Under the pieces are notes generated by a model. That model had not been told where the DNA came from and made no database searches. It saw nothing but the letters and a program-made list of their open reading frames with translations. A DNA stretch of 64,000 nucleotides from Hungatella hathewayi WAL-18680 (lineage in GTDB: Bacteria; Bacillota; Clostridia; Lachnospirales; Lachnospiraceae): the NCBI RefSeq assembly GCF_000235505.1, contig NZ_JH379027.1:691124-755123 (forward strand), in the 5' to 3' direction. This document shows, in pieces, positions 26,487 through 34,940 of the stretch. Position 1 is the first letter of the stretch; each line of letters opens with the position of its first letter. Made by a program: the position numbers and the translations under genes.

Positions 26487-26993
26487 ATGGCAAAGATTAT
26501 AACAAAAATATGTAACGCACTGACGATTTTAATACTCATCTGCGTCCTGGCAATCGTAGGCGTATTGTTGATTCCAAGACTGGCTGGCTATGAGACCTTT
26601 GCGGTACTGAGCGGCAGTATGGAGCCTTATTATCATGTGGGAAGCGTGGTATTCGTTGACAAATCGGTAACACCGGAGGAAGTGAAAGTCGGTGACCCGA
26701 TTACCTTTACAAAGACCGACACTCTGGTGGCCACCCATAGAGTGATTGACATCGACAGCGATAAACGGGAATTCCGTACAAAGGGAGATGCCAACGCAAC
26801 GGAAGACGCGTCGCCGGTATCCTTCGATATGCTGGTAGGGAAAGCTGGAATGTCCGTCCCACTGCTGGGTTACATATCCATCTATATGAAGACCCCAAAG
26901 GGGATGTTCGGGATAGCGGCCGTATTCATCGTCATTATCCTGCTTCAGTTGATACCGGAGCTTGTAAAGCCTGAGAAGAAGAAAGAGAGTTGA
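26487..26993 (+). CDS. sipW: Signal peptidase I, SipW (ER) type
   Basis: A 168-residue membrane signal peptidase. One membrane span lies at residues 10-31 and a second near 138-158. The catalytic serine S44 is in VLSGSMEP, and H84 in ATHRVID replaces the lysine of ordinary bacterial type I enzymes, which defines the ER-like SipW group. In Bacillus SipW cuts the signal peptides of TasA and TapA. Here it sits among three TasA-like genes with the matching kind of signal peptide, so they are the likely substrates. AAGAGG precedes the start. It shares promoter B with the large surface protein. Confidence 0.95.
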   Translation: MAKIITKICNALTILILICVLAIVGVLLIPRLAGYETFAVLSGSMEPYYHVGSVVFVDKSVTPEEVKVGDPITFTKTDTLVATHRVIDIDSDKREFRTKGDANATEDASPVSFDMLVGKAGMSVPLLGYISIYMKTPKGMFGIAAVFIVIILLQLIPELVKPEKKKES

Positions 26994-27000
26994 GGCATCT

Positions 27001-27549
27001 GTGAAAACAAGAAAAATCTTAATCATATGGTTGTCAAGCCTTGCACTTTGCGTCCTGCTGGTTCTGGGGCTCTACGGCAGACAGACCCTGGCCCTTTTAG
27101 GTGCCCAGACCCAGACGGTCAACTCCGGCACTGCCGGGCAGGTATCTGTGGAAGTATACAGCCAAACAGAAGGACTTAATCAGGCGGATATCGGTGTGAC
27201 CAATATCGGTACATCGGACTGCTATGTCCGGATGATGGTGGTAATGCCAAATGAGTCCATCACAACTACCGGAACCAACAGCATTCTTGAGATATCCGGT
27301 GTGAACCTGATAGACTGGATCAAAGGTGACGATGGATATTATTATTACAAAGAGGTACTGCCCGTAGGCGGAACCACAAACTTTTTGTACCGGCTTATCA
27401 CTTACAGCAACCTGACACCCGATATGAGTCTGGACCAGCTCCAGATAATCACCTATGCGGAAGCCGTCCAAAGCGCCTATCTGAATCTGGAAAACGTATC
27501 CGGCGACCTGTCAGACGCCCAAAAAGCCTTTTTACAGGTAAGACAATAA
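27001..27549 (+). CDS. TasA-like/SipW-dependent secreted protein (minor subunit?)
   Basis: A 182-residue protein with a long hydrophobic N-terminus (about 7-28) followed by ALLGAQTQTVNSGTAGQVSVEV. In SipW substrates the matching segment is FTDxETxxNxITxGxVxV, so this is a divergent member. The rest is predicted beta-rich with a conserved ITNxG-like step (IGVTNIGTSDCYVRM), typical of the TasA/camelysin fold. GTG start with TGAGG upstream, seven bases after sipW, so it is in the same operon. It could be a fibre starter or accessory subunit such as TapA; this is inference. Confidence 0.7.
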   Translation: MKTRKILIIWLSSLALCVLLVLGLYGRQTLALLGAQTQTVNSGTAGQVSVEVYSQTEGLNQADIGVTNIGTSDCYVRMMVVMPNESITTTGTNSILEISGVNLIDWIKGDDGYYYYKEVLPVGGTTNFLYRLITYSNLTPDMSLDQLQIITYAEAVQSAYLNLENVSGDLSDAQKAFLQVRQ

Positions 27550-27570
27550 AATTTCATAAAATCTGGTAAA

Positions 27571-27603
27571 TGTAACCGGGTTGTAACCCTCTCTTGTTAT
27601 ATT
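27571..27603 (+). promoter_or_regulatory. SARP-like box and promoter C
   Basis: TGTAACC (27571-27577), four bases, TGTAACC (27582-27588), nine bases, TATATT (27598-27603). Confidence 0.88.
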
Positions 27604-27657
27604 GTAGTAGTAAGATAAAGAAATCGCTATTACAAAGATAGCAGAGAGGGGTTTTTT

Positions 27658-28356
27658 GTGAGAAAGAGACTTTTAATCGCAGCAGTGGTTCTGGGACTCG
27701 GTGCAATGCTTACCGTTGGCGCATCTCTTGCATTCTTCACAGATAAAGAAGAAGCATACAATGTAGTCACCATGGGCAGCATCGACATAAAATTGAATGA
27801 AGAAGTTCCGACACCAGGCGCTGGCGAAGTATGGAAAGTCGCACAGAAAACCGAGGACGGCACGATTGTTGGACTTGAGTACACCAACATTCTTCCAGGA
27901 GCAACTCTTGAGAAGAAGGCGGAGATTTCCAACGTTGGAACAAACCCTGCTTACATCAGAGAGAAAATTACAGTTACCGTAACAGGTCGTGACGGCGAAG
28001 AACTCTCAGCAGACGGACTGGAATTTTGGAGAAGTGATTACTCCGGAAACCAGACAAAGATATTCACCTGGGGCAATATGGAAGACGCAGATGCCTCCGC
28101 AAGAGAAGAAAGCATCACTGATGGCGAGACAGTGACAGACTGCATAACCATCTACGGAGACAAGATTTTAGAAAGCACAGAGAGCGTTTACCTGTTCAGC
28201 CATATCAGAGTACCAGCATCCTGGGGAAATGCTTATGCAGGAGCAAGCATCGAGATTCAGCTGACAGCAGAAGCAATTCAGTCTGATTTCATCGAAGTAC
28301 CGGAAACTGTTGAGCATGCATCTGACAGAGCATGGAACGCATTTCTCAATTTTTGA
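27658..28356 (+). CDS. TasA-like fibre protein with SipW-dependent signal peptide
   Basis: A 232-residue secreted protein. The signal peptide ends in TVGASLAFFTDKEEAYN, and NVVTMGSIDIKL follows, the standard start of mature TasA/camelysin proteins. The body has NILPGATLEKKAEISNVG and ends its beta domain with IEIQLTAEAIQSD, shared with the next gene. No cell-wall anchor is visible. In Bacillus TasA polymerises by donor-strand exchange of the N-terminal strand to make biofilm fibres; that may apply here. GTG start with GAGGGG seven bases upstream. It has its own SARP-like promoter C, so it is a separate unit of the same regulon. Confidence 0.88.
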   Translation: MRKRLLIAAVVLGLGAMLTVGASLAFFTDKEEAYNVVTMGSIDIKLNEEVPTPGAGEVWKVAQKTEDGTIVGLEYTNILPGATLEKKAEISNVGTNPAYIREKITVTVTGRDGEELSADGLEFWRSDYSGNQTKIFTWGNMEDADASAREESITDGETVTDCITIYGDKILESTESVYLFSHIRVPASWGNAYAGASIEIQLTAEAIQSDFIEVPETVEHASDRAWNAFLNF

Positions 28357-28379
28357 AAATATTTGAAGAAAATGTAAAA

Positions 28380-28412
28380 TGTAACCAGTATGTAACCGGT
28401 AGAGGATATAAT
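28380..28412 (+). promoter_or_regulatory. SARP-like box and promoter D
   Basis: TGTAACC (28380-28386), four bases, TGTAACC (28391-28397), nine bases, TATAAT (28407-28412). Confidence 0.88.
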
Positions 28413-28488
28413 GAGTCTATCGAATCAAACAAAGAATGATTGTAAGCGAAAGAAAAAATAAGGATTAGAAAATCAGGAGGATATGAAA

Positions 28489-29133
28489 ATGAAGAAAAAA
28501 GTGGTTTTAGGTGTAGCGGTAGTAGCATTAGGAGCATTATTAGCAGTTGGTGGAACATTGGCATGGTTCACAGATACTGAGACAGCAACCAACGTAATCA
28601 CAACCGGTCTGGTAGATATCAATTTGACAGAGGCTGTGCCAGCTACTCCGGTAGGTGGAAGCGTTGAAGAAAATGAAAATGGTGGTTATTCCTACGCAGG
28701 CATTACACCAGGCTCCGTTCTTGAGAAAAAACCGGAAGTTGCCCTGGTTAATAATTCTAACGACGCATGGGTGAGAGTACAGGTAGAAGCAACAGCCGAC
28801 GCAGCAGATGTTGACTTGACAAAGATGGTTTATATGAAAGACAAGACGGTTGTTGAGCCGGAATTAGTAGACGGTAAACTGTATTTCTATTGCCCGAACG
28901 TTTTATCTCTCGGCGGAACATCTACTTACGTACCGTTTGACGAAGTTTCCTTCCCAGGCGCTGACTTCGGCAATGAATTTGCAAATGCTAAAATCGATAT
29001 TGTATTGACAGCAGAAGCAATCCAGTCCGATAACTTAGGCGCAGAAACTGCTCAGGCAGCATTTGCAGGTCAGGACATTAAACCTCTTGAGACAGAAACG
29101 GCAGAGACGTCAGAAGCAAATTCACAGGCATAA
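28489..29133 (+). CDS. TasA-like fibre protein (probable major subunit)
   Basis: A 214-residue secreted protein with the clearest SipW-type signal: AVGGTLAWFTDTETATN followed by VITTGLVDINLTEAV. The body has ITPGSVLEKKPEVALVNNSN and IVLTAEAIQSDNL, matching the protein encoded at 27658. The tail is rich in E, T and S. I chose the ATG at 28489 because AGGAGG at 28475-28480 is eight bases away; the ATG at 28483 is only two bases from it. Its own SARP-like promoter has a consensus -10, and the strong RBS suggests high output. Likely forms surface fibres. Confidence 0.9.
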   Translation: MKKKVVLGVAVVALGALLAVGGTLAWFTDTETATNVITTGLVDINLTEAVPATPVGGSVEENENGGYSYAGITPGSVLEKKPEVALVNNSNDAWVRVQVEATADAADVDLTKMVYMKDKTVVEPELVDGKLYFYCPNVLSLGGTSTYVPFDEVSFPGADFGNEFANAKIDIVLTAEAIQSDNLGAETAQAAFAGQDIKPLETETAETSEANSQA

Positions 29134-29171
29134 AGATATCCGACAGATTTACATATTGATAAGATTTCCCA

Positions 29172-29207
29172 TATTGCCTTGACACAAGTTTGTCAGGGCA
29201 ATATTAT
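29172..29207 (+). promoter_or_regulatory. Promoter with overlapping inverted repeat, upstream of 29234
   Basis: TTGACA (29179-29184), 17-base spacer, TATTAT (29202-29207). An inverted repeat, ATTGCCTTGACA with TGTCAGGGCAAT (29172-29183 and 29190-29201), covers the -35 and spacer. It has no T run, so it is more likely an operator than a terminator. No TGTAACC heptamers here. Confidence 0.65.
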
Positions 29208-29233
29208 TATAAAGAAGAGGGGGAGTACTGCCC

Positions 29234-30307
29234 ATGAGATGTTCAAGAATAAAAAATTTGGTAAAGAGCATAGCAATCGCATCTGCTATTGTACTGGGCA
29301 GTACAACTGCCTACGCCGCACCGGTGACCAACGCCGGAGCGGAGCTGACCGGTAACCGTACCTGGAATTTCACGGTCGGCAAAAACCGGGATTTATTCAG
29401 CAACATGAAAGGTTTAATGCCGGGCGACACCATAGAGAATACGGTGGCCATCACCAACAACAGCAGCCAGACCGTATCCTTTTATTTTCGCGTCCAGCCT
29501 GGAGATATCAATACCATAGAAGCCGGCTCTGAGGACGCCGCGGCCATCGAAGGTAAGAACTACAAATCCGACTTGCTGGACATCATTTCCATGGAAATCT
29601 GGCGTGGAGAGAACCTGTTATACCAGGGAAATGCATCCGGCAGCCAGAATTCAGGCGAGAGCGCAGCTGTTATTTCTCTGGGACAGGTAGAATCCCGTGG
29701 GTCTTTGAATCTGCGCATCGTGGTAAAACTACCTGGCAAAGAGATGACCAACGAATTTGCGTCATCATTCAGCAAGATAGACTGGCAGTTTATCGCGGAG
29801 GGAACCGACAGCGAAATCCCGGGAGGCGACACCACCGGCGGCAATAACTCCGAAATCGGCGGCAATACCCCAGGTGGCAATCCAGGCGGTGGCAATACCA
29901 CTGGCGGCAGCAACGCCGGCCCTGGCATCACCCCAGGCGCCACCGGTGACAATAACCAGGCAGCAGCCCAGAACCCGGATGCCGGCAATCAGCCTGCATT
30001 GACGGATAACGCAGCAGGCAACGCGCCGGCGGCCGCCACAGCCTATCAGGGCGGTGGTGTCCTGGCCGAAAACGTGCCGGCAGAAGAGTTGTTCCCGGAA
30101 GGAACCATCCTTGACAACCCGGATGACATGCAGATTGTAGTTGACGACGAGCCGGTACCGCTGGCAGCATTTTCAGACATGGTAGAGCCTGGAGTTATCA
30201 TAAGATGGCTGGAAATCTTTATACTCCTCAGCATTATCGGTTTACTGAAGCACTATTTAATTCCGGCAGACAGACGCAAAAAAGAAGCGCTGGAAACAAA
30301 ATATTAA
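29234..30307 (+). CDS. Membrane-anchored surface protein of the fibre cluster
   Basis: A 357-residue protein with a signal peptide (cut near STTAYAAP), a beta-rich domain (about 30-195) that has DTIENTVAITNNSSQTVSFYFRV-like strands as in TasA/DUF-type Ig folds, a glycine, asparagine and proline-rich linker (about 200-285), and a C-terminal membrane helix (about 325-345) followed by a basic tail RRKKEALETKY. This layout fits an envelope anchor that crosses the wall. It may hold the TasA-like fibre to the cell, in the role TapA or a wall anchor plays elsewhere (inference). It has a separate, ordinary TTGACA promoter, so it may be made even when the SARP-controlled genes are off. Confidence 0.78.
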   Translation: MRCSRIKNLVKSIAIASAIVLGSTTAYAAPVTNAGAELTGNRTWNFTVGKNRDLFSNMKGLMPGDTIENTVAITNNSSQTVSFYFRVQPGDINTIEAGSEDAAAIEGKNYKSDLLDIISMEIWRGENLLYQGNASGSQNSGESAAVISLGQVESRGSLNLRIVVKLPGKEMTNEFASSFSKIDWQFIAEGTDSEIPGGDTTGGNNSEIGGNTPGGNPGGGNTTGGSNAGPGITPGATGDNNQAAAQNPDAGNQPALTDNAAGNAPAAATAYQGGGVLAENVPAEELFPEGTILDNPDDMQIVVDDEPVPLAAFSDMVEPGVIIRWLEIFILLSIIGLLKHYLIPADRRKKEALETKY

Positions 30308-30418
30308 GAAAATCATCTGTTTTCAAAAAAACCATAATATGATATATTACTTATGACTCCAAAAGAGAAGATATCATATCTTATAGAGAAGACATTTAGC
30401 AAAGAAAGGTATAAGACA

Positions 30419-31771
30419 ATGGGAAAATATTTCGGAACAGACGGATTTCGTGGAGAAGCAAATGTAGATTTGACAGTGGAGCATGCATATAAGGTGGGCC
30501 GTTTCCTGGGCTGGTATTACGGGCAGAAGGACCCAACCAGCCGATGCCGCATCGTGATTGGCAAGGACACCAGAAGAAGCAGCTACATGTTTGAGTACTC
30601 CCTGGTGGCTGGACTGACAGCTTCCGGAGCCGACGTTTATCTGCTTCATGTCACCACGACGCCCAGCGTTTCCTATGTGGTCCGTACCGAAGAATTCAAC
30701 TGCGGCATCATGATTTCCGCCAGCCACAATCCCTATTACGATAACGGAATCAAAGTTATCAACGAGAAGGGGGAGAAACTGGAGGAGAGCGTCATCGAAG
30801 AGATTGAGCGCTATCTGGACGGCGGGATGGGAGAAATCCCTCTTGCGAAGAAAGACCAGATTGGCCGCACCGTGGACTTTGCAGCAGGCAGAAACCGTTA
30901 CATAGGCTACCTGATTTCCATAGCCACCCGCTCCTTCAAGAACATGAGGGTCGGACTGGACTGCGCCAACGGAAGCGCCTCCGCCATTGCCAAAAACGTA
31001 TTTGACGCTCTGGGCGCCGAAACCCACGTCATCAACAACAATCCGGATGGCTTAAATATCAACACCGACTGCGGTTCCACCCATATCCATGTGTTACAGC
31101 AGTTTGTGAAGGATAACCACCTGGACGTGGGTTTTGCCTACGACGGCGATGCCGACCGCTGTATTGCCGTTGACTGCAACGGAAATGTGGTGGATGGCGA
31201 TGCCATTCTCTATATCTGTGGAAAATATATGAAAGAGCAGGGAACCCTGTTCAACAAGACGGTGGTAACCACCATTATGTCCAACTTTGGACTCTACAAA
31301 GCATTCGACAGGGAAGGCATCTCCTACGAGAAGACCGCTGTCGGTGACAAATATGTGTACGAGAACATGGCCGCCAACGGCAACTGTCTGGGCGGGGAAC
31401 AGTCAGGCCACATTATCTTCAGCAAGCATGCCACCACAGGCGACGGCATTCTCACATCGCTGAAGGTGATGGAAGTTATCCTGGAGAAGAAACAGCCTTT
31501 AGATAAGCTGGCTTCCGAGCTGGAGATATTCCCCCAGGTTCTGAAAAATGTCAAAGTAAAAGACAAGGCAGCCGCACAGGACGACGAAGATGTAAAGGCA
31601 GAGGTGTCCAAAGTGTCGGAAGCCCTCGGCGGCGATGGCAGAATCCTCCTTCGCCAGTCCGGCACGGAGCCGGTAGTCCGCGTGATGGTGGAGGCCTCCG
31701 ACCATGAAACCTGCGAGAAATACGTCGACCAGGTCATCGAAGTGATGAAGGCCAAGGGCCATTTATTATAA
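30419..31771 (+). CDS. glmM: Phosphoglucosamine mutase
   Basis: A 450-residue alpha-D-phosphohexomutase that turns glucosamine 6-phosphate into glucosamine 1-phosphate for UDP-GlcNAc and hence peptidoglycan. The N-terminal GKYFGTDGFRGEAN is the GlmM signature, the phosphoserine loop is MISASHNPY, the metal loop is DGDADRC, and the sugar specificity loop is GGEQSGHI. The C-terminal phosphate-binding loop is RQSGTEPVVRVM. I chose the ATG at 30419, which gives the normal family length; the open frame back to 30353 is leader. No operon partner; the next gene is convergent with a gap of nine bases and no clear terminator. Confidence 0.96.
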   Translation: MGKYFGTDGFRGEANVDLTVEHAYKVGRFLGWYYGQKDPTSRCRIVIGKDTRRSSYMFEYSLVAGLTASGADVYLLHVTTTPSVSYVVRTEEFNCGIMISASHNPYYDNGIKVINEKGEKLEESVIEEIERYLDGGMGEIPLAKKDQIGRTVDFAAGRNRYIGYLISIATRSFKNMRVGLDCANGSASAIAKNVFDALGAETHVINNNPDGLNINTDCGSTHIHVLQQFVKDNHLDVGFAYDGDADRCIAVDCNGNVVDGDAILYICGKYMKEQGTLFNKTVVTTIMSNFGLYKAFDREGISYEKTAVGDKYVYENMAANGNCLGGEQSGHIIFSKHATTGDGILTSLKVMEVILEKKQPLDKLASELEIFPQVLKNVKVKDKAAAQDDEDVKAEVSKVSEALGGDGRILLRQSGTEPVVRVMVEASDHETCEKYVDQVIEVMKAKGHLL

Positions 31772-31780
31772 AAAGACAGC

Positions 31781-32926
31781 TTACGAGAAATATTTTTTAT
31801 TCTGGTGCTCCTTCCGGTAAAGCGAAGGAGCCATATGAAACTGCTGTTTAAAAGCCCGCGAGAAATGGTCCACGGTTTTGTATCCCACAAGAAACGAGAT
31901 TTCTTCAATGGACTTATTGGAATGAACCAGATGCTCGACAGCGTCATTCATTTTCAGATTCCGAATCATCTCCGTGTAGGTTTTGCCGGTAATCTGTTTA
32001 ATATAGGAAGAAAGAAAACTGGTGGAATAATGGAAGACCTCGGCCGCCTCACTCAGGGAAGTGGTGCGGTAATTCTTCTCCAGGTAAGAGAGGATGGGAA
32101 CGAAGTCAATATCCATATTGCCGCTGTAAAACTGATAACTCTTGTGATGGACCCGCAGCATGTTGGAAAATAGGATTTTCAACAGACAGATATTGCAGTC
32201 CGGAGCATAGTTGTCATACTTAAACTGTTCCAGATAGATATCCTTGGCAATCTTTTGAATATAATCAAAGCTCTCGGAACTGCCCGCAGAGAGAATCAGA
32301 AAATTCTGCTGGTTCCGGTTGGTCAGGATATCTTTAAAAAAGTTTGATAAAATATTGTCAGAAGCCAGCAGGCTGATAAAGGTGGAGTGGAAACTATCGT
32401 TATTCATATACTGCTGGATGAGGAAGCTGTTATCGGCTTCCTCTTTTATTTTGTGTCTGGCATTGGGAGAAATGATGCATAGGTCCCCCGGATACAGCAT
32501 ATATTCTTTCCCTTCAAACGTAAAATGATAGCTTCCGGAAAAAACATAGTTAATCTCAAAAAAAGAAGCGTGGTGATGAATCCGCTGTTCCGTCTTCGAA
32601 AACAAAAAATTCAGGAAAACATCCGCCCGCCTGTCCGATAACTCACAAATCTCATCAGAACCACGGTTCAAATCCGGGTGTCTGGCCATATATTCCAATT
32701 GAAGGGAGTCCCACTCAATATAGAGCCCCTCTGTCTGCTTCTGAAAGGTATCAATCTCGCTGTTTCCCAAATAACAAATTAATCCCTGATTCGAGGCGTG
32801 TTCCACATATCTGCCCTGGTGATACAGGGAAAGAAGAACCTCCGTCAGAGCCGGTTCACATTTCTTCTTCTCATATAATTCTTCAATTCGCTGGTTAATC
32901 TGCTTAAATGTCAAAAAAAATATCAT
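31781..32926 (-). CDS. AraC-family transcriptional regulator
   Basis: A 381-residue regulator. The C-terminal domain (about 280-378) has two helix-turn-helix motifs, SLSEAAEVFHYSTSFLSSYIKQ and IEEISFLVGYKTVDHFSRAFKQQF each typical of AraC/XylS. The N-terminal part contains a cupin-like segment (about 115-180: HHHASFFEINYVFSG, YPGDLCIISPNARHKI) that would sense a small ligand. GGGGAGG lies seven bases before the start. It is divergent from the ABC importer and esterase operon that starts at 33141, so it most likely controls that operon. Confidence 0.92.
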   Translation of the reverse strand: MIFFLTFKQINQRIEELYEKKKCEPALTEVLLSLYHQGRYVEHASNQGLICYLGNSEIDTFQKQTEGLYIEWDSLQLEYMARHPDLNRGSDEICELSDRRADVFLNFLFSKTEQRIHHHASFFEINYVFSGSYHFTFEGKEYMLYPGDLCIISPNARHKIKEEADNSFLIQQYMNNDSFHSTFISLLASDNILSNFFKDILTNRNQQNFLILSAGSSESFDYIQKIAKDIYLEQFKYDNYAPDCNICLLKILFSNMLRVHHKSYQFYSGNMDIDFVPILSYLEKNYRTTSLSEAAEVFHYSTSFLSSYIKQITGKTYTEMIRNLKMNDAVEHLVHSNKSIEEISFLVGYKTVDHFSRAFKQQFHMAPSLYRKEHQNKKYFS

Positions 32927-32973
32927 CGTGACGCCTCCCCATCTGTGTTAGTTCATTATAACAAAAAAATAGC

Positions 32974-33020
32974 GGAAAACAAATAAAAATTAAAAAAAAT
33001 GCCGGATTACAAATAAAAAA
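32974..33020. repeat. Direct repeat between the AraC gene and the ABC operon
   Basis: GGAAAACAAATAAAAA (32974-32989) and GGATTACAAATAAAAA (33004-33019) match at 14 of 16 bases and are 30 bp apart, about three helix turns. Direct repeats are usual for AraC-type sites, so this is a candidate operator. A good sigma-A promoter for the operon is not obvious here. Confidence 0.4.
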
Positions 33021-33140
33021 TGACATGGAATTGACGGCAGAATAAGGATAAAATCAACATATAAACAAAAGAAAATAAGTCGTTTGTTTGTGGAAATGAC
33101 CAACGGACGACAAGGCAAAAATGATGGCGGGAGGTATTTT

Positions 33141-34847
33141 ATGAAGCGAAAAATGATTGCATTAGTAATGACAGGAATGATGGTGGCGACCCTGTTTACA
33201 GGGTGCGGCAAATCCACCGGCAGTTCAGCTGGGGGCGAAACAACAGGTGGTGGAGAGACGCAGGCGACAACCGCGGCAGGGAGCCAGAATGATGAAGCCG
33301 TCATGCATGCGACCGATGTGGACAATTCCTATGTATTGCCGGAAATCAGTGTGGAGAGCAAGGACATCACATCCTTAGACCCCTTTGATACCAAGAGCGA
33401 CGGCAAGAATGCTCTCTGGGAAATTTATGAAATGCTCTTCGAGGTAGAAGGTTTCGGCGGCAAAATGTTCCCCATGCTGGCAGATGGAAGCAAAGGCGAG
33501 TTCGGCGGCTATGACCACGAAGCGGGAACCAGTGATTACACGGTTTACATCCATGACAATATCTATGATTCAGCCGGAAATCACATCACCGCTAGCGATG
33601 TGGCCTTCAGCTACGACAAGACCTTCGCGGCCGGTCAGACCTCCGGATGGTCTGCCTATTCCGAGGGTTGTGTGGAAGTCGTTGACGACTACACCGTAAC
33701 CTTCCATTTTGCAAATGAACTGAACAAAATGGGAGAAATCGAGAATATCTGGGCAAGGTGCTTTATTGTCAGCGAGAAGGCTTATAACGACAGCCCATCC
33801 AAATTTATTTCAGATGCCTGCGGTTCCGGTCCCTACAAGCTGACAGAATTCACCGTGAGTGCAACCTGTACCATCGAGGCAAGAGATGATTACTGGCAGA
33901 CCGATGAAGAGTGGCTGACACAGTACCAGAGAGCCAACGTTTCCAAGATAAACTATAAGGTAATCACCGAGTCCACTCAGTTTGTGGTAGGTTTGGAAAC
34001 CGGCGAGATTGACTGTGTTGAGGATTCCATGACAGCCGATTTGATTGGAGATTTCCAGGACGGCGGTTCCTACTCCGACAAGTATTCCGTATACCAGTAC
34101 AAAAACAATTTGACAACCTATATGATGGCAAACTGCAGCGATGACAGCATCTGCAAGGATGTCAACATGAGAAATGCCATTATGCACGCGGTAGACACCA
34201 AGGGGTTACAGGCGGCCCTGGGCGGAGAAAAAGTTGCGGCCAGAACCAACTGCCTGGGCAGCGATGTATTTTCCGATTATAACCCGGAATGGGATACCTG
34301 GGATAATTATCAGACTGCATCCGCAGATGCGGACGCGATTCAGAAATATCTGGATGCAGCCGGATATAACGGAGAAACTATCACCATTTTGGCAGTACAG
34401 CAGTTCCAGAATTACTGCCAGATCGTGCAGAGCATGCTGCTCAACTATGGAATCAAGAGCGAGATAACACTTTACGACTACGGCACTTATGTGACCACAA
34501 AGGCAAACCCGGCATCCTGGGATTTGGTTATCGACCAGATGGCAGCCAGCGATTATCTTGTAAACGTATGGTCCCACGCCATGGATGTGAGCAACACCGG
34601 CACCGGTCTGACCGACAACTATGTGTCTGATTCCGAATGGCAGGAAATCCTTGATAAGTGCAAGGTGTCAGAGACCCATACCACGGAGAACATGAATGCA
34701 TGGTGGCAGCACTGTGTGGACAATGCCTATCTGATGGGCCTGGCAGTGGAGTATGTAAATATCGTTTACCCGGAAAATATGACATCCATTCTGATGACAG
34801 ACAAAAACCATGTGGTATTCGGCGGATGTACCTATAAAGAGAAATAA
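33141..34847 (+). CDS. ABC transporter substrate-binding lipoprotein (peptide/nickel family)
   Basis: A 568-residue SBP_bac_5 protein. The signal peptide ends in ATLFTGCGKS, with the lipobox cysteine that is lipidated and holds the protein on the outer membrane face. A short S/G/T-rich linker follows. Family segments include ITSLDPFDTKS, YTVYIHDNIYDSAGNHITASDVAFSY split by strand changes, and the hinge area near CGSGPYKLTEF. GGGAGG precedes the ATG at 33141; the frame extends to 33084 without such a site. It heads an operon with two permeases, two ATPases and four hydrolases. Family members bind peptides, oligosaccharides or other solutes; the ligand here is unknown. Confidence 0.92.
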   Translation: MKRKMIALVMTGMMVATLFTGCGKSTGSSAGGETTGGGETQATTAAGSQNDEAVMHATDVDNSYVLPEISVESKDITSLDPFDTKSDGKNALWEIYEMLFEVEGFGGKMFPMLADGSKGEFGGYDHEAGTSDYTVYIHDNIYDSAGNHITASDVAFSYDKTFAAGQTSGWSAYSEGCVEVVDDYTVTFHFANELNKMGEIENIWARCFIVSEKAYNDSPSKFISDACGSGPYKLTEFTVSATCTIEARDDYWQTDEEWLTQYQRANVSKINYKVITESTQFVVGLETGEIDCVEDSMTADLIGDFQDGGSYSDKYSVYQYKNNLTTYMMANCSDDSICKDVNMRNAIMHAVDTKGLQAALGGEKVAARTNCLGSDVFSDYNPEWDTWDNYQTASADADAIQKYLDAAGYNGETITILAVQQFQNYCQIVQSMLLNYGIKSEITLYDYGTYVTTKANPASWDLVIDQMAASDYLVNVWSHAMDVSNTGTGLTDNYVSDSEWQEILDKCKVSETHTTENMNAWWQHCVDNAYLMGLAVEYVNIVYPENMTSILMTDKNHVVFGGCTYKEK

Positions 34848-34851
34848 ATAA

Positions 34852-34910
34852 CTGTAAGATGCGCTGGTTTCGCTGGCGGTGCCGGCAAGAGCCGGCGCAT
34901 CTTGTTACAG
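34852..34910 (+). other. Stem-loop between binding protein and permease genes
   Basis: AAGATGCGC pairs with GCGCATCTT (34856-34864 with 34895-34903) and outer CTGTA with TACAG. The loop is itself structured. Only short T stretches follow. Such stem-loops after binding-protein genes commonly protect the upstream mRNA, giving more binding protein than permease. Confidence 0.65.
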
Positions 34911-34940
34911 GGAAAAGAAGAGAGGAAAGGTGGCTTTCTT

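Noticed and set aside
30353-30418. Upstream start for glmM
   Set aside because: It adds residues foreign to GlmM, which begins with GKYFGTDGFRG.
33049-33054. Sigma-A promoter TTGACG (33031) with TAAAAT for the ABC operon
   Set aside because: The spacer is only 12 bases, too short for a normal promoter.
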